A DNA stretch of 64,000 nucleotides from Humulus lupulus. Its lineage: Eukaryota > Streptophyta > Magnoliopsida > Rosales > Cannabaceae. Shown here piece after piece: positions 34,795 through 45,549 of the stretch. The notes beneath the pieces were generated by a model, which was not told the DNA's origin, ran no database searches, and worked only from the letters and a program-made list of their open reading frames with translations. Both the position numbers and the translations under genes were made by a program. The stretch spans positions 113,030,903 through 113,094,902 of the forward strand of contig NC_084802.1 of assembly GCF_963169125.1 (NCBI RefSeq). The letters run 5' to 3'. The first letter of the stretch is position 1, and every line of letters begins with the position of its first letter.

Positions 34795-36000
34795 CCACAG
34801 TGCTATGTGAATGTGGTGCGGTTGGTTTTCCATGGGAAGGCTTGTAAATTTTCGTATCATGCTTAATGGATCAAGTTATTGACTATAGAAATAATAAGAG
34901 GTTATGTACCCAAGGAAGTTAATTAGACCCGGTGGTGTTTATACTGAGGCTGGGAATTATAGCGAGGGCCTGAACCCTCCGCCTGCCCCTTAGGATTGGC
35001 AGCATGTGTTTATAGATATGCAATTAAGATTGTAGAGGGAAGAGGAAGAGATCAGGTGTTTAAAACAACAGGTTTTGTCAGGGAACACATCTTCTTTTGT
35101 TATGCCAGGAGTGGCACAAGTTATGGCTCAACCTAGGGTTGAGAATAGATGGGAATTTCTATATGAGAGATTTCAGGAATATTACCCTCCCATTTTTTAG
35201 GGGACTAGATCCATTTAGAGCTGAACAATGGATGGGCATGATCAGTTCCTTCCTCGACAGTATGGGGGTGGTAGGTCCCGATAGGGTGATCTGTGCTACA
35301 TATGTGTTGTGGGAAGATGCCCAGATGTGGTGGGAAGTGGTATGCCAGACACAAGATACAACTACAATGAATTAGGAAGAATTTAGGCAGTTGTTTAATG
35401 AATGATATTATTGTGATGTAGTTAAGACTCTTAAGACAAATGAATTTATAAACCTGGTTCAGGGAAACACGATAGTAATAGAGTATGTTATTAAATTGGA
35501 TGGGTTGGCCAAGTTTGCCTTTGATATGATACCCCTAGATGTGGCTTGGAAGGATCGATTTATTCAAGGATTGAATTCCATAATAGCTTAGGGCGTTAGA
35601 ATCTCCCTAGTACATGAGATCTCTAACGACGATCAGGTGGTAGGGAGGGCCCTTGTTGTTGAGGGTGCAGTTGGAGGGAGAGTGTCGGAGAGCGCGGAGC
35701 TCAGGCAGTGATACCTCCCTTTATTAGATCAGGCAGGGGCAGAGGCCCCAATGATCAGGAAAGAAAAGTTATCAATGTATTTGGTACCTCTGGACTAGAA
35801 AAAGGGTTTCGAAGTGCTCATATGGGCCATCAGGGCAAGGATGAGGATTGGAAACTCTACCTGAAATGTACTCGGTGCAAGAGGCACCATTTGGGAGAAT
35901 GCCGAGCAAAGGCATGTTACGTATGTGGGATGGTTGGGCACCTCAGGAGGGACCTCCAGCTCGAGTCTTCGCTCTGACGCAGTCAGAGTCAGAAACTGAG
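34795..36000 (+). pseudogene. gag of element D, heavily broken
   Basis: The capsid part begins near 35100 (PRVENRWEFLYERFQEYYPP) and continues through GAEQWMG-like, TYVLWEDAQMWWE and a damaged FRQLFNE stretch to about 35560, with many stops and shifts. The nucleic-acid-binding part reads open at 35708-35977: CTRCKRHHLGECRAKACYVC, then GMVGHLRRD, where the last Cys of the second knuckle is replaced. The order and wording match B's gag closely, so the two elements belong to one subfamily. No working capsid protein can be made. Confidence 0.7.
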
Positions 36001-36433
36001 ACTGAGGCTGGTCCCTCGGTAGTGGCATGTCAGTTTCCTAGTTCTGATTCTTTTATTATGATGATTGGTTTTGGTGCCATGTTGTTCTTTGTTTTGTTGC
36101 TTTTGGTAGAGGCACAAACTTGGTATGTGGTTATGATGTGATGAGAATTTGGTACCCTATTGGTAATTTTAAGAGATGGGTTAGATTATTGTGGAAAAGG
36201 ACTCATCAGTTGATTTGATAGACTTGGTTATTACTGAGTTTGATATGATTCTGGATATGGATTGGTTAGCAAAGTATGGGGCAATGATAGATTGCAAGGA
36301 AAAGATGGTAACCCTTGAGCTTGAGGGTGAGAAACCCTTTGTATTTGTTGGCACTGTGCGTGGACCCCATATACTTATGACATCCGTACTTAGAGCTAGA
36401 GAATTATTGCAGGAGGATGCATATGACTCTTAG
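36001..36433 (+). pseudogene. Protease remnant of element D
   Basis: At 36061-36081 the reading MIGFGAM occupies the place of the protease active site, where the family has L-I-D-x-G-A-T/S-H; the catalytic Asp is Gly here. After a frame change the end of the domain reads open at 36191-36433: LVITEFDMILDMDWLAKYGAMIDC, typical of plant gypsy proteases (usually ILGMDWL), then a stretch leading to RT. The hydrophobic peptide at about 36040-36110 is this decayed protease and not a membrane helix. Confidence 0.7.
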
Positions 36434-36489
36434 CTAGTGTGGTGGATACCACTCAGGTCATGCTAGTGGGACCAAGATAGACTGGATTA

Positions 36490-37230
36490 GTCAGTACCCG
36501 AATCTGAAATCTTTATAGTTGTGGCCTGGGATGGAGAGGGACGTAAGTGAGTACATGGTAAAGTGCCTGACCTGTTAGTAGGTTAAGGCAGGGTATTAGA
36601 AATCAGTAAGGCTATTACAGCCTTTGAGTATCCATAAGTGGAAGTGGGAGGACATCATGATGGATTTCATGATGGGGTTGCCCTGGATAGTGGGTCAGTG
36701 TAATTCTGTTCGGGTTATTATGGACTGGTATCTGAAGTCAGCTATCTTTTTATCAGTGAGAATGAACAATACAGTTGATAGTTATATAGATCTCTGTGTG
36801 TGAGAGAGATAGTACGCCTTCATGGAATTCGAGGTCTATCCTATTAGATGGGAACACTATTTTTACTTCAAAGTTTTGAGGAAGGTTATAGAAGGAAATG
36901 AGTATATAGTTGGAGTTCAGTACAACTTATTATCCTCAGGGTAATGGTAAGTCAGAGAGGATTATCCAGTTATTGGAAGGGCACCTTATGAGATGCTGTA
37001 TGGTAGGAAGTGTAGATCGCCCATTCACTAGGATGAGATGGGTGAGAGAAAATATATTTGGGTCCTGGGGCAGTTCAGAGGACCATTGAGGCTATTGAAA
37101 GGATTAAGGCTCAGATGCTCGCTTCTCAGTAAAGATAGAAGAGTTATGCTAATTTGAAATGGTAGGAATGTGGAGTTCCAAGTGGGAGACTATGTCTTCC
37201 ATAGAATCTCACCATGGAAAAGGGTGAGAA
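36490..37230 (+). pseudogene. Integrase fragments of element D (RT and RNase H deleted)
   Basis: About 90 bp after the protease frame ends, integrase sequence begins: LWPGMERDVSEYMVKCLTC near 36510-36575, then WKWEDIMMDFMMGLP near 36640-36685 with the first catalytic Asp, IVRLHGI near 36810, and a late-core stretch near 36960-37030 (PYEMLYGRKCRSPI-like). The second catalytic Asp region is not clearly readable. Many stops and shifts. The jump from protease to the integrase zinc domain means about 1.7 kb of RT and RNase H is missing. Confidence 0.65.
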
Positions 37231-37621
37231 GATTTGGGAAAAAGGGAAAGTTGAGCCCTAGATTTGTAGGACCATTTGAGATCCTGGAGAGGATCGGTTA
37301 ATTGGCCTATGGATTGGCCTTATCATCAGCACTGTTGGTTGTACACAATGTATTTCATATTTCTATGTTAAGGAAACGTGTATTAGATGAAACTCATGTG
37401 TTGAGTTATGAGGATCTGGAACTGGAGGCAGAGTTATCCTGTGAGGAATATCTAGTTCATATCTTAACAGAAAGGATAAGGTTCTGAGGAACAAAACTAT
37501 ACCTTTCATTAAGGTATTATATAGAAATAGTAAGGTCAAGGGAGCGACCTGGGAGCTAGAATCAGATATGCAGGATCTATATTCTGAGCTGATCAGGAAA
37601 AATTTCGAGGACGAAATTCCT
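37231..37621 (+). pseudogene. C-terminal integrase/chromodomain-like tail of element D
   Basis: 37302-37487 reads AYGLALSSALLVVHNVFHIS followed by MLRKRVLDETHVL and LSYEDLELEAELSCEEY, the well-conserved C-terminal block of Tekay/Del polyproteins. After a TGA (37485-37487) a decayed remainder of the chromodomain-like end follows to the aatttcgaggacgaaatt stretch at 37601-37619. This part targets integration in intact chromoviruses. Confidence 0.7.
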
Positions 37622-37637
37622 GTAAGGAAGGGATAGT
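37622..37637 (+). other. Polypurine tract of element D
   Basis: gtaaggaagggatagt directly before TGTAACGTCC; nearly the same as B's tract. Confidence 0.8.
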
Positions 37638-38564
37638 TGTAACGTCCCAAATTACCTAATAAGTCTTAAGGCCTTGATTAGGGGGCCAAGATGGAAAATT
37701 ATGGAAATTATGTGATTATGTGATATATATGTGTATCATTATATGATTATGTGAGTTATATTATAATATGACTTGATATGCATGTTTAGGTGTATTAAAA
37801 TGCATGTCGGCCCATTTCTGATTAAAAGTGCAATTTTTGTAATTTGTCCCGTTATGGGTATATTTGGCATATATGTGATATATGTGTGAGACCACATCAT
37901 TATGTGGATATATTTGGGTTACTGGGCACGAGATGATCCTAGGAAGCAAGCTAGTGGGAAAGTCACAACGGGACCCATACTTGACTCGGTGTGAGTCAAG
38001 GGGCATATTGAATCGGGTTATTAGGTAATGAGAATAAATAGTTGATGATATATTGGGAATTAGTGAGATCAGGAGGGAATTGTGGGGATTTTGACTATTT
38101 GGCCCCTGGGACATTCTTGGGTAACCCGAGCATTGGGATTTGCGTAAGGTTACCTATGCTTGAAGTAACCTTGCAGAATAAATAAAAGAACGTACAGTTC
38201 TTTCTCTCTCCCGTTCTCTCATTTGGTGTTCATGAGCATTTTCGAAGGAAACTCAAGTTTTAGGACTCAAATTCAAGCAATGTTAGAGTCATAATGATTC
38301 TAGGGAAGATTAGAAGCTTGTTGGCTGGAGGATTTAACTAGGAAACGACTTAATTGGAGGTAATCCAAGCATTAAGTTTTATGTTTTTGAGTTTTTAAGC
38401 TTTGTTTGGATTTTTTGTTTTGATGAGTTTTTAAATTGTTTGGGACTTGGGTTTTGATGGTTTTGGGCAATGGAGTTGATTGGGAGCTTTTTTTTTGGGA
38501 TTTGGATATCTTTAGATAGGTTTATGGAGGGTTTTGAGATGGGAAAAAAAGAGAAAATGGCTGG
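37638..38564 (+). repeat. 3' LTR of element D, piece 1
   Basis: TGTAACGTCC onward, collinear with 21442-21612 and then 33013-33680. Interrupted at 38564 by element E. Confidence 0.85.
38560..38564. repeat. Target-site duplication of element E (gctgg / gttgg)
   Basis: gctgg before the 5' LTR of E at 38565 and gttgg after its 3' LTR at 44081-44085: one C/T difference. Confidence 0.7.
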
Positions 38565-38833
38565 TGTGGATACCAAAAATCCAGCAAGAAAAAAAATTCT
38601 GGTCCCTTATTGAAGTAAGCGGCTAAGGGGCACCGAAGTTGCTAAGTATGCGATAGAGTCAGAAGGTTATTATGTGCCACCAAGAGGCCACATATTTACA
38701 AGGCCCTAGGCCTCACAAAGTCATTCCATGCCAATAAGAGACAAGAATTCCACACCGGTAAAAGGTCTAAAGGAATCAAGTCTAAAGCCCCGTAAGGCCC
38801 ACTCGCATTGCAAGACCATCACACGAGGCATCA

Positions 38834-39265
38834 AGCGCCTCACGCTAGGGTCTCGCAGAGATCATCTCGGCCATGACCAGTACCTCGCGCCTGGGTCTCG
38901 TGGAGGTGCCTTGGCCATGCCCAGCGCCTCGTGAAGGTGCCTCGGCCACGCCCACCGCCTTGCGCTTGGTCCTCGTGAAGGTGCCTCGGCCACGCCTAGC
39001 GCCTCGCACCTGGGCCTCATGAAGGTGCCTCGGCCATGCCTAGCGCCTCACACCTCGGCCTCATGAAGGGGTCTTGGCCATGCCCAGCACCTCGCACCTG
39101 AGCCTCGTGAAGGTGCCTCAGCCATGCCCAATGCCTCGCGCTTGGGCCTCACGAAGTCGCCTCGGCCACACCCAGTGCCTGGGCCACGTGAATTCGCCTC
39201 GGCCGCGCCCAGTGCCTCGCGCCTGGGATTCGTGAAGATGCCTCGGCCACGCCGACCACCTCGCC
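38834..39265 (+). repeat. 44-bp GC-rich minisatellite in the 5' LTR of E
   Basis: About nine to ten imperfect units of 44 bp with the words cccagcgcctcgcgcc, tgggcctcgtgaagg and tgcctcggccatg. The units are CpG-rich in an otherwise average LTR. The 3' LTR carries about six units at 43000-43290. No protein should be read from it: the open frames here are repeat artefacts. Confidence 0.85.
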
Positions 39266-39856
39266 CATAGTGTCGCATGCTGCTTGCCAACACATCCTTA
39301 GCCAAAGGCATGCTTCGCCATAGGTCATAAGCCTCGCCGTGTGAGACGATGTGCCTTGCACTCAATGGTCCATGTGAGGCCTCGTGTATTGCCTTGATGG
39401 AGACCCGTGAAAGGCACCATGCCTTGTCTTATGAGAGGAACTAGTAAGGGCCCAAAAATTATTTGGTATCAAACAGGAATTGGTGAAGGAAGCTAGGTAT
39501 GTTACTCGTAATGGCGTGTAAGCTTTCCCACACTTAGCGAGATACAAGGGAGCTGGGAGAAAAGATATGTCTTGGAAACATAAGAAGGACCATCAGGTAC
39601 AAAACACGCATATGGGGGCAAGAAGTACGATCCTGAGGAAGATACAGGCGTGACTCTGACATCCATATCCGACTAGTAGTTGTGGTATGAATTAGTACAA
39701 GACATGGTGGCATGACCTGCATGCTTCTGACCATTTGTCAGCATCGACACCACAACCCTCTGCTCTACCACAACATGTGCCACTCCCATGATAGCATACC
39801 CGAGTACCTTCTTGTCCCTCGGGATCACCTTGTATCCAAGGCCATTAGAGCCAAGC

Positions 39857-39864
39857 TATAAATA
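39857..39864 (+). promoter_or_regulatory. TATA box in the 5' LTR of E
   Basis: TATAAATA in gctataaataggattccaccc; the 3' LTR has the same at 43878-43885. Confidence 0.65.
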
Positions 39865-40060
39865 GGATTCCACCCTTCAAACTCAGGGGTTGGAAAATTC
39901 ATTGTATGCTGAGGCTATTAAGCAATATATGAATGTTTACTCCATTTTTTATCTGCATATATTTCTCCTTGAGTTTATTCTAAGTTCTTATCCAGCCATC
40001 TTCTTACTAACCTTTGGGTTTTCTGACCTAACATCGTTGACGAGTTTCTGTCGTCAATAG

Positions 40061-40077
40061 TTTGGCACCGTCTGTGG
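40061..40077 (+). other. Likely primer-binding site of E
   Basis: tttggcaccgtctgtgg follows the 5' LTR. TGGCGCCGTCTGTGG is a common start of plant gypsy internal regions, so one base (g to a) appears changed. The primer is not initiator Met tRNA. Confidence 0.6.
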
Positions 40078-40127
40078 TAAGAACAAGCATCAAGCCAACG
40101 TTCTTTCATCACTTCCAAAAAAGAAAA

Positions 40128-41603
40128 ATGCAAAGTCGTTCAAAATGCTTACGGAAACTACAAGATGATGAGGTTTACCTAGACGAAGAACAATTGAGGG
40201 CTTTCAGGAAAGACCCTCCTCCGCCTAAGCATTGAGATATGCCGGAGGAACCTCCTCCCCCAAGGGAGGAGAAGGAGGCATCGTCCCCGGCTGTTTTTCC
40301 CAACGGAGGTCATTCAAAGCCGCCAGTGCATCCACATCCCCAGCCCCCGGTGGCACCACGCTTTGGCCACCAAAACCCAGGTCCATCGACGTACAGGCCA
40401 AGCATGAGTCCCCGAGTACACTCTGTGAGTTCCAGCTCAAGGACCCGCTTCTACAAGGATGAGATTCGCAAGTTATACAAAAAGAATCGAAGGCTGGGAA
40501 CCACGCTAGAAAACATGCAGGAGGTTTTAAACGACCTTCTTCAAGGAAAGTCAAGCATAGCCCTTCCGAAGCGTTAAGAGAGAGAGCGTGAAAGAAGGGA
40601 AACCACTGTCCCCGTAGACAATGGGAGAACTTGACTTTCCACCAGCAACACTCCCCAGACAAAGTACCATGAAGGACCTAGGCTGATGAAGTACCCCCAG
40701 GAGCAAAGGCGGAGGGACGACGATAGTCGTAAGAGCGAAGCTGAAGTCACCTCAAAAGAGGTGTCCCCTGGCCTAAGAGAAAAGCTCAATGGGAAGAGGT
40801 CAAAAGTAAAAAACCATACCCCTCACAGCTCCCCCGAGGGGCACAACCAAAGTAAGGGTTCAGTCTGAGAACCCGCAAGACTCGACTCCTTAAGCAAAAA
40901 GAGGAGGGAACTAGACATCAAAATGCAAAGCCCTCAAGACAAGATTATCACTGCACCATTGGGGCACAGGGATGACGAAGAATTTGACCGTGATTCGCTC
41001 TTCACAAGGGAGATCCAGGTTGAGCAAATCCTCACCAACTTCAGAGAGCCTCGCATGACTCTGTACAAGGGTACTACGGACCCAAAGTATCACTTAGACT
41101 CCTTCAATAACTTGATGAGGTTAAGAGGGATCAACAACAGAGAAAAGTGCCATTGCTTTGTCGTTACACTTAAAGGAGTTGCGTACAAGTGGTTCAAGAG
41201 GTTAAGGCCAGGAACAGTCAAGTTATGGCAGCAATTCTCTGGTGCATTTCTTCAGCAACACCATTCAGTCTATGATTACATTATGCCAATTACTAGCCTC
41301 GCTAACATAAAACAAGGCGAGAATGAAAGTTTGAAGAGCTATATCCATAGGTTCAATATGGAAGCAACAAAGTTGGGAAGTTCAACCAAAGCGGAGCTCA
41401 TGATGGCTATTACAGCTAGAGTTCGTCCCAAAAGAAAGTTATAGGGGAGTATGCTCAAGAGAGAGGTAACAAACTTAGATGACTTCTTCGAAAGAGCACA
41501 GAAGTACATACGTGTGGAAGAGGGCCATAAGAACTTGCATGTTGAAGGAAGCGAACCTTCCTTCGGTCACCCTTCTACTAATACGTCTGAAGATTCTGTG
41601 TAG
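40128..41603 (+). pseudogene. gag of element E, single frame with nonsense codons
   Basis: One frame runs from ATG 40128 (MQSRSKCLRKLQDDE) to TAG at about 41601-41603 without any frameshift. The N-terminal third is Pro-rich, followed by a basic YKDEIRKLYKKN-like helix region. The capsid domain (about 41010-41440) shows FREPRMTLYKGTTDPKYHL, GVAYKWFKRLRPG, FSGAFLQQH and YIHRFNMEATKL, matching Retrotrans_gag. After TAG at 41442 the frame continues with FFERAQKYIRVEE. Stops near 40233 (TGA), 40575 (TAA), 40632 (TGA), 40866 (TGA) and 41442 (TAG) all fit C-to-T changes in Arg or Gln codons. No zinc knuckle is seen. It would encode the particle protein only. Confidence 0.8.
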
Positions 41604-41852
41604 TAGAGAACGTCGTGATGGGGAAGTCCCTGACCAAGTTGAACATTGGAAGAGGACTACAAAAAGGCTTCAAAGAAGAAGCTAATAAGATTCATCAAAT
41701 CATCGCAATCGGCCCCCATAAAGATCCAAAGAAGTCACCTAGTTGATTCCAGAGATCTGGAATTGTTGAAGCATATGGGAGAGAACGAAAAACAAAGTGC
41801 TCGGCAAGAAAGATCTGACAATAAACTTATGAGGCATTGGACCTGACATCAG

Positions 41853-42045
41853 CATGCACCTAGCCATGTGCAAAATAGGTGCATAGCCTCGTGACCCTCA
41901 ACATGCACCTGTCCATGTGCGAAATAGGTGCCTAGCCTTGCGAGCGTAAACAAGCACCCAGTCATGTGCAAAATAGGTGCCTAGCCTCATGAGCCTCAAT
42001 AGGTGCTTGGCCAAGTGTGAAACAGGCATCTGGCCTTGTGACATA
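41853..42045 (+). repeat. 49-bp tandem repeat, four copies, in E
   Basis: Units start at about 41853, 41902, 41951 and 42000, with catgcacct..ccatgtgc, aaataggtgc and tagcct(c/t)gtga words; the last is the most diverged. Confidence 0.8.
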
Positions 42046-42380
42046 TGTACATATAAAAGTACTTACGATACATATGTGTAAGAGTGGTGGACCTTATGAG
42101 ACAACATTTGAATCTATAAGGTCTAGCTACCCTTATAGAATCTAAAAAAGAAAAAAGTCAAAAGGTCCCTAAAAAATTACCTCTTCACAAACAAACTCAT
42201 CTTGCAAAAGGACCGCGCCGTAGAAGACAAAAGGGGAGCCCAAAGAGATCCCCAAGTCTAGATCGACTGAGTTGCCTTAGCTAGGGTAAAAAGGCCTTGA
42301 AAATAGATGTTTGCGAGGTTGCACATGGACCATCTCCCCATAAAGGTCCCGACCTGAGGGGAGATCACCCCAAAAACCAA

Positions 42381-42466
42381 AAAGGGTCTCAAAGAAGATG
42401 CTTGCAAAAAGGGTCTCAAAGAAGATGCTTGCAAAAAAAGGGTCTCAAAGAAGACGCTTGCAAAAA
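42381..42466 (+). repeat. 27-29-bp tandem repeat, three copies, in E
   Basis: aagggtctcaaagaag followed by a(t/c)gcttgcaaaaa three times in a row, differing by A-run length and one C/T. Confidence 0.9.
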
Positions 42467-42718
42467 TAGTACTATGCCTAATGACGAGAAGGACGCTTCT
42501 CGCAAGAAATAATAAGCACGCGTAAAAGTATATAAAAGGATGACTAGAACCCAAACGGTCAACATATCCTTATAGATACAATCAAGGTGCACCAAAGAGA
42601 GACCTATCGAACCCCTTCACGTGGGCTCAAAAGGACCTCGAGCATAATAAATACAAAAAATAAAAAAATAAAAAGAAAGAGAAGAGTCTACAAGAACACC
42701 TAAAGGCCTCCCTATAGA

Positions 42719-42730
42719 ATGGGGGGCAAG
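42719..42730 (+). other. Polypurine tract of E
   Basis: atggggggcaag immediately before the 3' LTR start TGTGGATACC. Confidence 0.8.
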
Positions 42731-44080
42731 TGTGGATACCAAAAATCCAAAAAGAAAAAAAAGTCTGCTCCCTTATTGAAGTAAGCGGCTAAGGGGCACC
42801 GAAGGCGCTAAGTACGCGATAGAGTCAGAAGGTTATTACGTGCCACCTAGAGGCCACATATTTGCAAGGCCCTAGGCCTCACAAAGTCATTCCATGCCAA
42901 TAAGAGACAAGAATTCCACACCGGTAAAAGGTCCAAAGCAATCAAGTCTAAAGCCTCGTAAGGCCCACTTGCATTGCAAGACCATCACACGAGGCATCAA
43001 GCACCTGGCGCCATGGTATCATAGAGATCATCTCGGCCATGCCCAAAGGTGCCTCGGCCATGCCCAGCGCCTGGGCCTCGTGAAGGTGCCTCAGCCATGC
43101 CCAGCGCCTCGCGCCTGGGCCTCATGAAGTCACCTCGGCCATGCCCAGCGCCTCGCGCCTGGTCCTCGTGAAGTTGCCTTGGCTGCACCCAGCGCCTCGT
43201 GCCTGGGCCTCGTGAAGTTGCCTCGGCTATGCCCAGTGCCTCGCGCCTGGGCTTCGTGAAGATGCCTCAGCCGTATCCAGTGCCTTGCGCATAGGGTCGC
43301 ATGCTACTTGCCAACACATCCTTAGCCAAAGGCATGCTTCACCATAGGCCATAAGCCTCGCCATGTGAGACGATGTGCCTTGCGCTCAAGGGTCCATGTG
43401 AGGCCTTGTGTCATTCCTTGATGTAGACCTGCAAAAGGTGCCATGCCTCATCATATGAGGGGAACTAGTAAGGGCCCAACCATTTGGTATCAAATAGGAA
43501 TTGGTGAAGGAAGCTAGGTATGTTACTCGTAATGGCGTGCAATATTTCCCACACTTAGTGAGATACAAGGGAGCTGGGAGAAAAGATATGTATTTGAAAC
43601 GTAAGAAGGACCATCAGGTACGAAACAAGCATACGGATACGAGAGGTACGATCCTAAGGAAGATACAGGCGTGACTCTGACATCCATATCCGACCAGTAG
43701 TTATGGTACGAATTAGGACGAGACGTGGTGGCATGACCTGCATGCTTTTGACCATTTGTCAGCAACGACACCACAACCCTCTGCTCCACTGGAACCTATG
43801 CCACTTCCATTACAGCATACCCGAGTACCTTCTTGTCCCCCAGGACCACCTTGTATCCAAGGCCATTAGAGCCAAGATATAAATAGGATTCCACCCCTCA
43901 AACTAAGGGGTTGGAAAATTCATTGTATGCTGAGGCTATTAAGAAATATATGAATGTTTACTCCTTTGTTGATCTACATATATTTCTCCTTGAGTATATT
44001 CTAAGTTCTTATCCAGTCATCTTCTTACTAACCTTTGGGTTTTCTGACCTAACATCGTTGACCCATTTCTGGTGTCAACA
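42731..44080 (+). repeat. 3' LTR of element E
   Basis: 1,350 bp, TGTGGATACC to GGTGTCAACA, collinear with 38565-40059. The minisatellite (43000-43290) has about six units against nine to ten in the 5' copy. TATAAATA at 43878-43885. Confidence 0.88.
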
Positions 44081-45549
44081 GTTGGGTTCGAGGTCAGGCT
44101 ACGACACTGTTCTTGGGCGCCATGATCCGTGTGAACCTAGGACCAGGAGGGATTTTTTCCTAAGAGGCACGTCGCGACCCTCAGGGGCAAGTCGCGACCC
44201 GCGTCTCCTTATAGCCAGGGGGAGGCTGTTTGTTTGGGAGGTGCACCTCGACCCCCAGGGTCAAGTCGCGGCCCGCCTAGTTACATATGGCCACCTTAGG
44301 TAGTTTTAATGACAGGATTTCAAACCTAAAGGCTCAGGATCAAATCTACTACTTGGTTTGGTAGAGTTCGATGTCCTGGAGGCTAGGACTTGGTCCGGAA
44401 GCAATTATGTACTCATTTTTTATGGGATTCTATATCATGGTTGTGACTAGACTATCGCTAGGGGCTCAGAATTGGGATCATCCTCGAGGGTCGTTCATTG
44501 GTAACCTGTGCTTGGACTAAAGGTAAGAAAACTGCACCCTGTATGTGATGCATTTGATTATGGCTTGGCCTGAATGTTGGATATAAAATTTATCAAAGCT
44601 TGGGTCTTTGTAAATGTGCATGATTATGATTATGCTTGTGATTCCTGAATTGTTCAACAGGAACATGGATAGGGAATGAACACCTGAGTGTGTGCATGGT
44701 TATGATTATTCATGTGATTGCTGATTAAGCATGTTGAATGCTTGGTATCTGGATATTGGATATATGATGAATGCCTGTTAGCATTATATAATTGAGTAAA
44801 GAATTGACTTATTAGTCAAGGACGACCTTAGCATGCTGAGTACTGGTCGTAAAGCATTGACTTATTAGTCTAGGATGACCTTAGCACGTTGAGTGCTGGT
44901 TGTAAAGCATTGAATTATTAGTCAAGGATGGCCTTAGCACACTAAGTGCTGGTCGTAAAGCATTGACATATGAGTCAAGGAAGGCAACAGTGAGCTGAGC
45001 GCTGGTCAATATGGTTTAGTCTAACAAGGAGTGCAACATACACTTGACTGACCTATCAATCGGAGAAAACTCAAGCGCTAGGTACGCTAAGCCAGCTCCA
45101 AGGCTTGTTATATAGAGGATAAGGCAAAGGGCCCTGGGGTGACTCATTAGTCCCATATCCTAGGGCATTGAGCCAGTATGAATTATTAATCATGTGTTTG
45201 GGCACTAAGCCCTAGTATGATTCCATAATCATGTATTTTGGGCATTGGACCTCGTTATGATTCATCGATGGTTATCTTGGGCTATTGGCCCATACAATGT
45301 TGTAGTCATTTTTATGAATGGTATGCATGCTTGAGTAGGGTTATTACTGCTAGTCATTCTTATTATGATTTGGAGTTCGTTTACACAGTAAGAGAAAGAT
45401 AATTATAGAGGAAAGTGTTATTAACTGTTTTTGAGCATGTCTAAGTTTTCTTGCTGAGCCTTGGCTCACGGGTGCTATAAGGTGCAGGTAAAGGGAAAGA
45501 AAGCTGGACCATCCTTGAGTTGGAGAGCTTAGGTGATGATGTGTACTTA
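44081..45549 (+). repeat. 3' LTR of element D, piece 2
   Basis: D's LTR between the E and F insertions. A GC-rich cluster of gtcgcgaccc words spans 44155-44275, and taagaaaactgcaccctg at 44524 matches B's LTR (10507). It ends with ACTTA (45545-45549), the left duplication of F. The stretch from 45045 matches the 5' LTR from 33684. Confidence 0.85.
44803..45013 (+). repeat. 53-bp tandem repeat, four copies, in the LTR of D
   Basis: Units start at 44803, 44856, 44909 and 44962, each attga..ttagtcaagga, cgaccttagca and gctgagt(a/g)ctggtcgtaaagc. The fourth is diverged. The 5' LTR of D has lost this region; B's LTR has only single-copy similar wording near 10830-10930. Confidence 0.85.

Larger units (their letters stand above)
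38565..40059 (+). repeat. 5' LTR of element E
   Basis: 1,495 bp, about 145 bp longer than the 3' copy, mostly because its internal 44-bp minisatellite has more units. It ends gtcaata where the 3' copy ends gtcaaca. TATAAATA lies at 39857-39864. Confidence 0.85.
41604..42718 (+). other. Non-coding 3' part of element E
   Basis: About 1.1 kb without pol sequence. It contains two tandem arrays (41853-42045 and 42381-42466) and ends in the polypurine tract. The short open frames in it do not resemble any retrotransposon enzyme. Confidence 0.7.
38565..44080 (+). mobile_element. Gag-only LTR retrotransposon E (non-autonomous)
   Basis: Two LTRs (38565-40059 and 42731-44080) start TGTGGATACC; the 3' copy ends GGTGTCAACA. 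Between them are a primer-site-like TTTGGCACCGTCTGTGG, one gag frame, tandem repeats and a polypurine tract. The internal region is only 2.67 kb and contains no protease, RT, RNase H or integrase. This matches the non-autonomous class called TR-GAG (terminal repeats plus gag). It must borrow enzymes from another element; the TGGC-CCGTCTGTGG primer wording is common among plant gypsy elements outside the tRNA-Met group, so a Tat-like helper is plausible. The flank repeat is g(c/t)tgg. Confidence 0.82.

Noticed and set aside
38940..39365. Minus-strand Gly/Ala/Arg-rich open frames of 70-105 codons
   Set aside because: They are translations of the 44-bp LTR minisatellite, whose near-multiple-of-three drift keeps frames open.
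44155..44275. GC-rich repeated words considered as a CRISPR-like or rRNA fragment
   Set aside because: Spacing is irregular, there are no unique spacers, and no rRNA core wording is present. It is part of D's LTR.
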